From assembly GCA_964017155.1 (NCBI GenBank), contig OZ024865.1, positions 20,549,402-20,613,401 of the forward strand: 64,000 bases of DNA, read 5' to 3'. The stretch comes from Oasisia sp. SBJ-2009. Lineage: Eukaryota > Annelida > Polychaeta > Sabellida > Siboglinidae. The position numbers and the translations under genes were made by a program. Below the pieces are notes generated by a model, which was not told where the DNA came from, did not search any database, and saw nothing but the letters and a program-made list of their open reading frames with translations. How positions within the stretch are numbered: position 1 is the first letter of the stretch; each line of letters begins with the position of its first letter. Below, one piece after another: positions 43,160 through 51,944 of this stretch.

Positions 43160-43451
43160 TCTCGTCGTTGTTACGTTAAAAATAACACCGCTTCACACAG
43201 TAGTAAAATAATATAAATGACAAATTTTAATTTGAACAGAGCACATGTGCTCAATGTTACTGTGGCCAATTTTAAAATCTAAGTAATGGTATGACGTAAC
43301 TGGTTCTCAAATGATGCTCACCATCAAAGTGAAGACCCCGCAACTGTGGTTGTCCTGCTGCTGGCCACATGTGATTTAATGGTGGCAACGGGCGTCCCAG
43401 TGACCGTCGCGAGGGTCACAGCGTTGTGACCGCAGTGTTCTGGCACTGGGC
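43160..43451. other. Spacer between the modules and the zinc-knuckle genes
   Basis: No feature recognised. Confidence 0.4.
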
Positions 43452-44275
43452 TCACGGTAGCTGACCAATGGGTGCGCTGTCGCTGCGCGGCGGGTTGTAA
43501 GGACCGGTCGGCTCTTCGTCCGCGTTAGCATTAGTAAACAACCTAGGGCATGGCTCTAAATCTATCGTGATTTTCCTCTGTACCGCGCTAACATACGACT
43601 TTTTACTAGCCTCCGCTTTCTCTGCGCTACAACCCACTGTCGTGTGACCATATGTGCCATGGTGACGACAGTAGGGCATAGCGCAGTCCCTACGCACATG
43701 CCCTGTGTGTTTACACTTCAAATATAGGGGGGCCCTGCCCGGTATAGTGACTAGTAAGTCCCATCTTTCGTCCGTGTCCGGGTCGATGACAGGCAAGAAA
43801 TGGGGGAGTTGATGCCTATCACCCACCATGACGACGGTACGAACCCCCATGGCCACTTCCTCGAAACCTGCGTCAGTCGACATCTCATGTTTTATAGCAG
43901 ATACCTCAGCGTACTTGCTAAGGGCGTCGCGTACATCTGAGTTTGTTATATATACGGGGGCCCAATGGACCCTGGCAGTGAAATTACGCTTGTCTGCTGA
44001 CCTTACTTTAAATGTTTTACCTTTAACCTCTAGGGTTCCTTGCATCTTAAGTTTGTCTTTAGCGTCGCTGGAATTCAGCGTTACGATCCAATCGTTATTC
44101 TTACTAAGCGGAACCATGGCCAAGATAAAGGGACTTACCGCTTCAAAAATAGATTGCAGGCTTGAATGGAAGTGTTTACGCTCTTATGGGCGGCCGTCGA
44201 AAGGGCCGACCAGCAGAACCGACGCATCCTTCAGGCGATCATGGGAGTCTTTGCGCTGTACCGGCATACCTGTAG
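43452..44275 (-). pseudogene. Gag-like zinc-knuckle protein, tandem copy 3
   Basis: The longest open piece is 43452-44123. Upstream, the same frame reads DSHDRLKDASVLLVGPFDGR and then a TAA where the paralogue has Tyr. Core blocks are WIVTLNSSDAKDKLKMQGTL, VHWAPVYITNSDVRDALSKY, GFEEVAMGVRTVVMVGDRHQ, then knuckles CKHTGHVRRDCAMPYCRHHG and YGHTTVGC. CCHC-type knuckles after a basic nucleic-acid-binding domain suggest a retroelement gag/ORF1-type protein. No RT is attached. Its N terminus overlaps the out-of-frame C-terminal end of copy 2, so a spacer between the two copies has been lost. Confidence 0.65.
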
Positions 44276-45214
44276 TGAATGTTGGCAGCGGGGGCGGCTG
44301 CAGGCGTCCGTGCCGGGTGTGTGTACGTCACAGTCAGTTGGTTCGCCGCACTCGAGCGGGCTGGCCGCGTGCAGTGATGGCCCGGGCTCGGCCGATGCGA
44401 TCTGGCGCACACCGTCGTTGTGCAATCCGGTCACGGCTGTTCCGTCTATGTCGTTTGTCTCGTTATCCTCGTCTGTCTCTGTCTGCCCTGACTCTTCCAT
44501 ATCGATCAAGGGAACATTCACTACAGCGGCTACACTCGCATAAGAACGTTTGCTTTTCTTCGCTTTCTCTGCGCTGCACCCCTCTGTCACATGACCATAT
44601 TGACCATGGTGGCGGCAGAAGGGCGTGTTGCAGTTCTTTTGCACGTAGCCCACTTTCTTACAACGCAGACACATCGGGGGGCGGCCGGGAATAGTCACCA
44701 GACAATCCCAGACTTCCCTCGTGTCTGGATCCACAATGTGTACAATGTGCAGCACCTGGTGCCTGTCTCCCACTGACACCAAGTTCCTCACCCCGGTGGC
44801 AACCCCTTCTAAGCCTGCATCCGCATATAATTCATGTTTAATGGATCGAACTTCAGCGTACTGGCTGATTACCTTATCAATCTCGTCATTTGTCACGAAT
44901 ACCGGTGCCCAGTGCACACGGTCTACAAAGTGCCTTCTATCGGCAGGTTTTATCTTAAACAACTTACCTTTCACTTCAAGAGTCCCTCAGGAAAGTAGTT
45001 GGTCCTTCGCTTCCTGTGTATTCATCATCACGTACCAGTCGTGGTTCCGGTTGAGTGGTCCCAGCGCAAACAAACAATCGCCGAGCGGGCTAAAAATAGC
45101 TTCCAGGCTCTCGCTGAAGTCCTTGCGCGTGTAAGGCCTTCCTTCGTACGATCCTTGTAAAACCATTGAAAGTTCCTTCAGCCGGTCACATGAATCCCCC
45201 AGAGTACTAGCCAT
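44231..45214 (-). pseudogene. Gag-like zinc-knuckle protein, tandem copy 2
   Basis: The ATG at 45214 starts MASTLGDSCDRLKELSMVLQ, then IFSPLGDCLFALGPLNRNHD. One in-frame TGA (44987-44989) sits where copy 1 has Arg (LLTRG). The frame then continues to 44231 through VHWAPVFVTNDEIDKVISQY, GLEEGVATGVR-like sequence (GLEGVATGVRNLVSVGD), knuckles CLRCKKVGYVQKNCNTPFCR and YGHVTEGC, and an acidic tail. It is otherwise intact, so it was inactivated recently or the TGA is read through. A nucleic-acid-binding role is inferred from the knuckles; the retroelement family is not determined. Confidence 0.65.
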
Positions 45215-45682
45215 CTTCCTTACAAATCTGATACACCTTAATCAAGAACAGATACTTTTTTTTTGTCTTTAATATGTGTTTATTATGATAAGTCACTCGT
45301 ATGTACAAAGTAAAAATTCGTAACTATCAAATAAACCACAAAAAACAAAACAAGGTTTTCGATGAGCCTTAGCATATGCTAAATGCCTGTACTAGACCGT
45401 GAATATATACCTGGGGTTACAAATGAACCAATACAAAGGAACCCAGAATTTTTTTTTTATGTTTTATATAAAACAAATTAAATAAAAACAAATTCCAAAA
45501 AATATTTTTTTCTAAATATTCCTATAAAGGGGGTTGGAGACCAACTCTCTTCCAGGTATATTTTAATCCGTACTCCGCTACGAAGGGGGGCAGACATGCA
45601 GGAGTTTATATCCTGATAGGTCCTGACATATGACAATGATAACTATAGATGTAATATAGGTTGCGGGCGTTTGACGGCCTCT

Positions 45683-46242
45683 CTAGTGGCGTAGTGAGGA
45701 GGCCGGAGTGTGAGAGATCTTCCGAGGTCTGCCCACTCCGGTCTCAACACAATGGAATGAGATGAATGATGGGTGACGCGGATTATTGGATATATCCCCA
45801 TATAGAACCACGGTTGTGACACCGGTGGCCACCTCTTCCAACCCCGCATCCACATACATGTCATGTTTCATAGCTCTAACTTCTGCAAATGGGCGTAATG
45901 CCGTATAGATGTCACTGTTTAATAGAAAGACCGGAGCCCAATGCACCCGGGCAACATAATGCCTTCTATCGGCCGGCTTTACTTTAAAGCACTCGCCCTT
46001 CACTGTGATAGTCCCTCGGGTGAGTAGCTCGTCCTTTGCCTCGTGGTTGTGCATTGTCACGTACCACTCCTGGTTGCGGTTGAGTGGTCCGATGGCAAGC
46101 ATGGCTTTGTCCAGAGGGCTAAAAATAGCTCCCAGGCGGTCCTTGCAGTCCTCCCTGCTGTACTGGTGACCTTTGTAGGGCCCTTGCAAGATCAAGGATA
46201 ATTCCTTAAGGCGTTCCCCTGGATCCTCCAAACTTGCCGACA
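45683..46242 (-). pseudogene. Gag-like zinc-knuckle protein, tandem copy 1 (3'-truncated)
   Basis: MSASLEDPGERLKELSLILQ aligns with copy 2 from its start. The match continues through IFSPLDKAMLAIGPLNRNQE, VHWAPVFLLNSDIYTALRPF and GLEEVATGVTTVVLYGD near 45810. There the sequence switches to an unrelated stretch and stops, without zinc knuckles. The frame is also open upstream of the chosen Met (46242) to 46351, but conservation begins here. Confidence 0.6.
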
Positions 46243-46529
46243 TCTTACTAGTCATCCTGGTGAACCTGTAAACCTTAAAATAAGAACAGATACTACACTT
46301 GAAAAGAATGACACAATGACAGATGATACTGTTGGGCCGCTGCAGCGCCATTTCATGTTTCTGAGATTGTTATAACATCAAATGCCAAGTATAATTATAG
46401 GTTTCAATTTACTTGAAATGTGTCCTTAGGCTTCTTGCATTAAAGTGAATTATATCTTTTGGGACAGGCAGTAGCAAATAGTATTTAGAACAGGATATGT
46501 CATCATTTAAAAATCATCAATTTCCACAG

Positions 46530-46536
<7 letters not shown>

Positions 46537-46566
<30 letters not shown>
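46537..46566. repeat. (TA)n microsatellite
   Basis: About 15 TA dinucleotides. Confidence 0.9.
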
Positions 46567-46567
<1 letters not shown>

Positions 46568-46816
46568 CGATATTGGCAACAAAATGATCTACATTAACAT
46601 TGGAACCATTGACATTGTCTTGCAATGGAGTTTATTGGTGCACTGGCATTAGCCACTTTAGTTCAGCGTGTCTTGATTGAAAGAGGTGTGGACTGTTCAC
46701 AGTTGGCCAAGTGCTGTGGATTTTATTCTTAACATACTTGTCCAGATTACGTGGTCTTCTGAAGACACAGCCGCATCTTCGTGGACTCTTCATCACTGGT
46801 AATGTAACGACAGGGC

Positions 46817-47276
46817 TTGCAGACTCTGCTGTTGTGTCTGACACAGACTCTGCTGTTGTGTCTGACACAGACTCTGCTGTTGTGTCTGACACAGACTCTG
46901 CTGTTGTGTCTGACACAGACTCTGCTGTTGTGTCTCACACAGACTCTGCTGTTGTGTCTCACACAGACTCTGCTGTTGTGTCTCACACAGACTCTGATGT
47001 TGTGTCTCACACAGACTCTGCTGTTGTGTCTGACACAGACTCTGATGTTGTGTCTCACACATACTCTGCTGTTGTGTCTCACACAGACTCTGCTGTTGTG
47101 TCTCACACAGACTCTGCTGTTGTGTCTCACGCAGACTCTGCTGTTGTGTCTCACGCAGACTCTGCTGTTGTGTCTCACATAGACTCTGCTGTTGTGTCTC
47201 ACGCAGACTCTGCTGTTGTGTCTCACGCAGACTCTGCTGTTGTGTCTCACACAGACTCTGCTGTTGTGTCTCACAC
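46817..47276. repeat. 24-bp minisatellite, about 19 copies
   Basis: Unit GACTCTGCTGTTGTGTCT plus (C/G)ACACA. It is open on both strands (DSAVVSHT on plus). Variants GACACA, CACACA, CACGCA and GATGTT are clustered. No start or splice context marks it as a gene. Confidence 0.95.
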
Positions 47277-47280
47277 AGGC

Positions 47281-48585
47281 CAGAGCCGTAATGTAACAAA
47301 GTAGATTTACTTTGTTACTTTACTTAAGTAGAAAAGTTTACTTTTCATGAGTAGCACAAGTACATTTTTGGAAGTACTTTTACTTGTAATGAAGTACAAA
47401 TATACATTCTTTTTGGTAAATGTAGTGAAGTACTCATAATTTCTTGGTTACATTTGCAAATGTCCTAAAAGTTCCGCGAATGATCTGCACCAGAAGCATT
47501 GCAATGTTTGCCATTGGCATATATTTATTTATGAGTAACTACATTAAATACAGCCCAATGAAGAAAAGCTACACCATGTAGTAAACATACATACTGTATT
47601 TGGTTTCAGAAGGAAATATTGATTGTATGAAATCAAATAAGTGTGCAGTATTGCGACGATTCCCGGCGGTTCAGTCGCTAGGCGCATTGACTCAGAAGCT
47701 GCAGCTAGTTTTACGACGCCTGTTTAATCCCAGAATGGTGCAATTTAATAAAAAATACTTTTGCACTATTTTCACTTGTATATTCGCAAGTTAATAAACA
47801 CCAAATAAATTATATACAATGATACAAGTTCTCCCCCATCTCTGTCTCACCAACATCCATTTTCTTTCCAAACTCACCGAAGTAAAGGCCAGTACCGCGT
47901 CAATCTTCAACAGTTCCGGCTGTGCAGCAGTTGTTCGTTCAGTGCTTGCTCGTGGCTGTTGTCTTATACTACTGCCGTAATTACATCCATGTTCTTTCCA
48001 AACTCACCGACGTAAAGGACAGTTCCGCGTCAATCTTCAACAAATCTGGCTCTGCAGCAGTTTTTCGTTCAGTGCTTGCCCGTGGCTGTCGTCTTATACT
48101 ACTGCCGTAATTACACATACCAGTATCAGTGCCACGTGAATTTGAATCTATGAGTATGACAAACAGGTCACTTTCAGTCACATGTTGCTTTCAGATCGAG
48201 GTGTGTCACATGTCAAGTTACGTCAAACACCGGGTTTAATTACGCTTTGGCTTCGACCCAAAATCTGGATGTAGGCTTTGCTAATTGAGTCATAGCTTAT
48301 GAAAAAGAAAAAAATACTGTTTGCACCATTATAGTTCATAGTGTTAAATATATATTTTTAATCATAGAACAACAAAAATAGCAAACAGTTTATATCTGCT
48401 TGGTGTACACACTAAATTATAATTGTGAATGTATTCACAACAGTTGGCAGCATCGCCAATTGAGAACTAGTTTCAGGAAAGAAAGTACTTTTGTGTTTAC
48501 TTCAACTACATGTTTTTACTTCAAGTACATTTTTCTAAAAGTACTTTTACTCAAGTACAAAATAAATGTACTTGTTACAGCTCTG
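47281..48585. mobile_element. Non-autonomous hAT-like element with AAGTACTTTTACT subterminal repeats
   Basis: The left end CAGAGCCGTAATGTAACAAA and right end (reverse complement) CAGAGCTGTAACAAGTACAT are inverted. Both ends are rich in AAGTACTTTTACTNAAGTAC, a well-known signature of many animal hAT MITEs. It is about 1.3 kb with no transposase. It abuts the 24-bp array exactly. The flanking 8-mers (ACACAGGC and GTAGAGGC) agree at only five positions. A 127-bp tandem duplication is inside (about 47865-48115). Confidence 0.65.
47865..48116. repeat. Tandem duplication of about 127 bp
   Basis: TTCCAAACTCACCGA(A/C)GTAAAG...CTTATACTACTGCCGTAATTACA occurs twice head to tail with about 90% identity. 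Confidence 0.85.
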
Positions 48586-48589
48586 GTAG

Positions 48590-49910
48590 AGGCACACTGA
48601 CCTGACCAATAGAATCGCACGGCACTAGCAAGAGAGCGAAGTAGCCAGTATTTAAGGAAAGAAAAAAGTCTTCTGCAAATGATTGAGTAATTAGAATCTT
48701 TCTCCGTGAATATCTGATTTCAAATAGACAGTGACACTGGCTGAACTTCGTAGGTCATGGCTGTCTAGGAGATCAGTACGGAGGGTGAATATGCATTACA
48801 TGCCCAAGTTGGAATAATAAAGCTACAACTACAAGATAATGAGACAAAGAAGGGTAAAATAGTAGGTCAAGGTTCACAACACTGGACTCGAAAGTTTCCA
48901 TATGCATATTGAGTCTGTTGATCCTTTTGTGTTTTGCTTAAGATCTATCAGCAAACGGCTTGATCACACTCATGGTGATGAACTTTACCAGTTTCTGTTG
49001 GATATGTGTTTTTATAATAAATATGTAAATAAATAACTAATAAAATGACATATGACAGGTAAGGTGCACATCTTGTGGCCCCTGTCAACTCTCCTAACAA
49101 AATGTTTTCAATAATTCTTCCTAGGAAACATGTCGAGGAAGCATAATTCTTTCAATTTGCTGTAGTACGGTTATCCTTTTATTTTCTGGCTCATGTCATG
49201 TTACTGGACTTGTGTGATGAGGTCTGAATAATAATAATAAATGTATTCACTTCACTGGCAGCCAAAGCGGCTGAGTAGTATAAGAAGAACATTATGGTTG
49301 ATAACAAATTCATGTGAGTAAAACTATTTATGAAAGCATAACAATATATGAAAGTGTTACTAATTAGAATGTCTAGTAAAATTAAAGCGATAAAAATGTG
49401 GGATAGTAAAACTGTAAATGTTCTCTAATATGAATATATACATTTAGATAAATTAAAGCATACAAATAAAAACAATTGAGCAAAATATATTATTATCAAT
49501 GGAACATACAAGACTAAAAAAAATTACAACTCGTTAAAATAGTATGAAATAGATCAATTGAATAAATAGCTAAAAAGATTCACAGTTCAAAGCCAGTAAT
49601 GTTCGTATGTAAATAGGGAAGTCCATTCACTGCCAATTATACAGTCCATATGGCACAAAAGAGTCGTGTTTTCTGGTGAGGGAACCAGAGACAGGGTGAT
49701 ATTGAAGGTGTGCTGTGACCACTGCCTCTACAGCAGAGGGAATACCTCTGGTGATGCTGGAATGTTCTGTTTTTCAAATGAAGGAAGACGAGTTGAAAAC
49801 GTGTGGAAAGGTTTCAAGTGTGACACGGAAGTGGAGGCTGCTGGGAATGGCTTCAACAAGTTGATCACAAATACACCCAGACTTAGGTACATGTCTGTGT
49901 GTCACCCACC
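48590..49910. other. Unassigned intergenic stretch
   Basis: AT-rich. A short ATAATAATAATAAATGTATTC tail-like sequence near 49230 suggests the end of an old retroposon. No gene recognised. Confidence 0.4.
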
Positions 49911-49919
49911 TAGTGTCAG

Positions 49920-49920
<1 letters not shown>

Positions 49921-49984
<64 letters not shown>

Positions 49985-50058
49985 TGTGTGTGTGTATGAC
50001 TGAGCATGCATGCATGCATGCATGCATGTATGCACGCGTGCGCACACGCACACACACG
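49921..50058. repeat. (GT)n with (GCAT)n and (CA)n edges
   Basis: About 75 bp of GT, then TGCATGCATGCATGCATG, then a short CA run, giving local self-complementarity. Confidence 0.95.
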
Positions 50059-50751
50059 CTTTTGTGTCAGTTTTTCTTCTAGACAATTTGCATAATTTGA
50101 ACATAACTAGGATTCATCTGTAACCCCTGGATTGAACCGTAACATAATTATTTCTCTTCAAAATGCCCTGTGGGTTCAGAGTTCACAACATCACCCCAGT
50201 CGGCATAGAAAGTAGGTAACACACGACAAACGACATGCAGTCACTCACAGTATTACAAATGAACAATTTATTTTAACAATGAATGGTTAATCTATGGAAT
50301 CGTTGTTGCAGGTGAATAGAGTTGATGTGTCGGCCAGACAAGTGTGCCGCTGCCGCTGTAGCGCTTACATTTTACTGGGGTCGGTCAATGTACAGTGAAA
50401 TGCAAAGCATTTATGGTATAAATACCATGGGTTGTTCATTAATTCTCCTGTGATTATTGTGAAGAGTTATTTAAAGGTTTGTTCAATACATTAAGCGCGG
50501 GAAAATTCCATTGTGAGCGATCGTTACATTTCTGAGTCTCCGTTCAAATGGTAAATTTATCGAACGACGAACTGTTTTAGAACCACATTTTAGTCAGTAC
50601 GTTTTATAAACGTCCAGTGCAGTAGTGTGTCACCAATCTACTACAGATTACAAGCAACGATTGTTGTGCGAACGAAACTTTTACTTGCTTCGTCTACGCA
50701 GTTCGGCAAGTAGCCAATTATCGCTCACGTAAACATTGCTCGTCACGTATA

Positions 50752-51879
50752 ATGACGTCGCAGTCGGACGAACCGACACAACCTATTCCGTCTGCTAACA
50801 GTGAGAACTTTTACATAGCAGAGGCCGATCAAATTGTTGTCAACGAACTACTTACGTTTGTGTCAGACAAAATCAACACACTTCCGTATGACATGATCGT
50901 TAAGCTGCTGGTCGATTTTTATTCAGACGATGACATTGCATCCGCAAAGAACATTCTGTTCCAGACGGCGTTTAATGACCGTGACGCCCCGCGGCTTATC
51001 AAGCGAAAGGGGAAAGATAAGTGCCTCAACAACGTACAAGATATATTGAACATTTTCCTTGAAATGCCTCCCCAGTCCGTGCCTTGTTACGTAGCCAAGG
51101 AATTGTCTCGCCTTCCGCCGTTATCAATGAACTGTTTCGATGTGTCATCGCTGGTGAAAGACATGGAGTCAGTCAAACTCCACTTGTTAATTCTACAAGA
51201 GTCCCACGAAACGTTGATGAAGGCACAGCTCGATAAGTGCCAAGTGCGCAGTTCACCGGAATCCGTTTCCGCTGAGCACCATTCTCCACGCTCTGCTTGC
51301 GCTGTTTCTGTTGACATGGATGATCAACATGTCATCGATGTAGTTGACAAATCCGAGTGCACCGATGACGACCTGGTTCTCCTTGCCAGCATTCAACAGA
51401 CGACTCCACCTCCTACCCATCGTCAACGCAAGAGCGTCAACAACAACCGGCAAACGTCTGCTTCTACCCAGGCCAGGCGTAACACCTATGCTGAATCGGT
51501 GACCAGAGGCCGCAGACAACCGAACAAGCATGGACGTCCTGCATCGTTGACCACCACCCAGACCGACTCGGCCATGATTCGTGGGAATGGCACGTCGTCC
51601 AATATTCGCTCCGCTAACACAAAGAGACGCGCGAGTACATCCAAAGCCAGAAAACAAGTCGGTGTTTTCATCACGCGACTCGCAAGATCGACCAACCCCA
51701 AAGACCTGGCGACACACGTCAAGCGAGAGACTGGCTTGTCTGTGTCATGTGAACCTTTGAGAACGAAATTTGACACCTACTCGTCTTTCTGTGCTAGACT
51801 GCCACCTCGTGATCAACACCTACTGCTAGACTCTAGGGTGTGGCCGTCTGGTGTTATGGTCCGTGCTTTCCTTGAATAA
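50752..51879 (+). CDS. LINE ORF1 protein (375 aa)
   Basis: The ATG at 50752 begins MTSQSDEPTQPIPS and the frame is open to a TAA at 51877. It has an acidic/hydrophobic N-terminal domain (about residues 20-130: VVNELLTFVSDKINTLPYDM, LVDFYSDDDIASAKNILF), a low-complexity basic middle rich in Gln, Arg and Ser (about 215-300), and a conserved C-terminal domain (about 303-375: VGVFITRLARSTNPKDL, LLLDSRVWPSGVMVRAF). That C-terminal pattern is shared by ORF1 proteins of many invertebrate LINEs (from memory). ORF1 proteins bind element RNA. There are no zinc knuckles, unlike the gag-like genes at 43-46 kb. Confidence 0.8.
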   Translation: MTSQSDEPTQPIPSANSENFYIAEADQIVVNELLTFVSDKINTLPYDMIVKLLVDFYSDDDIASAKNILFQTAFNDRDAPRLIKRKGKDKCLNNVQDILNIFLEMPPQSVPCYVAKELSRLPPLSMNCFDVSSLVKDMESVKLHLLILQESHETLMKAQLDKCQVRSSPESVSAEHHSPRSACAVSVDMDDQHVIDVVDKSECTDDDLVLLASIQQTTPPPTHRQRKSVNNNRQTSASTQARRNTYAESVTRGRRQPNKHGRPASLTTTQTDSAMIRGNGTSSNIRSANTKRRASTSKARKQVGVFITRLARSTNPKDLATHVKRETGLSVSCEPLRTKFDTYSSFCARLPPRDQHLLLDSRVWPSGVMVRAFLE

Positions 51880-51944
51880 GCGGATGTTTGAAACCCAGAT
51901 TGCATTGTTTCTAGTTAACATTCAATCATACAATACTTAATGGA

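Larger units (their letters stand above)
35880..43160. repeat. Duplicated multi-kb modules carrying 33-bp minisatellites
   Basis: Four or five modules share an ordered set of blocks: CCCCTTGTA(C/G)GCGTT, a GTAACAGTAACATAATTAAAC block, AATTCCCAGCGGTGTCATTCC, GACGCCAGTATCTAGGACAG, 33-bp arrays, then a 53-bp-like unit. Blocks recur near 35900-37480, 37500-39210, 39230-39700, 39720-41850 and 41870-43150. Arrays lie at 36600-37335, 38238-38800, 39303-39540, 41235-41700 and 42615-42930. Confidence 0.85.

Noticed and set aside
46747..47304. Acidic repeat protein DSAVVSHT
   Set aside because: A 24-bp minisatellite open on several frames and both strands; no supporting gene structure.
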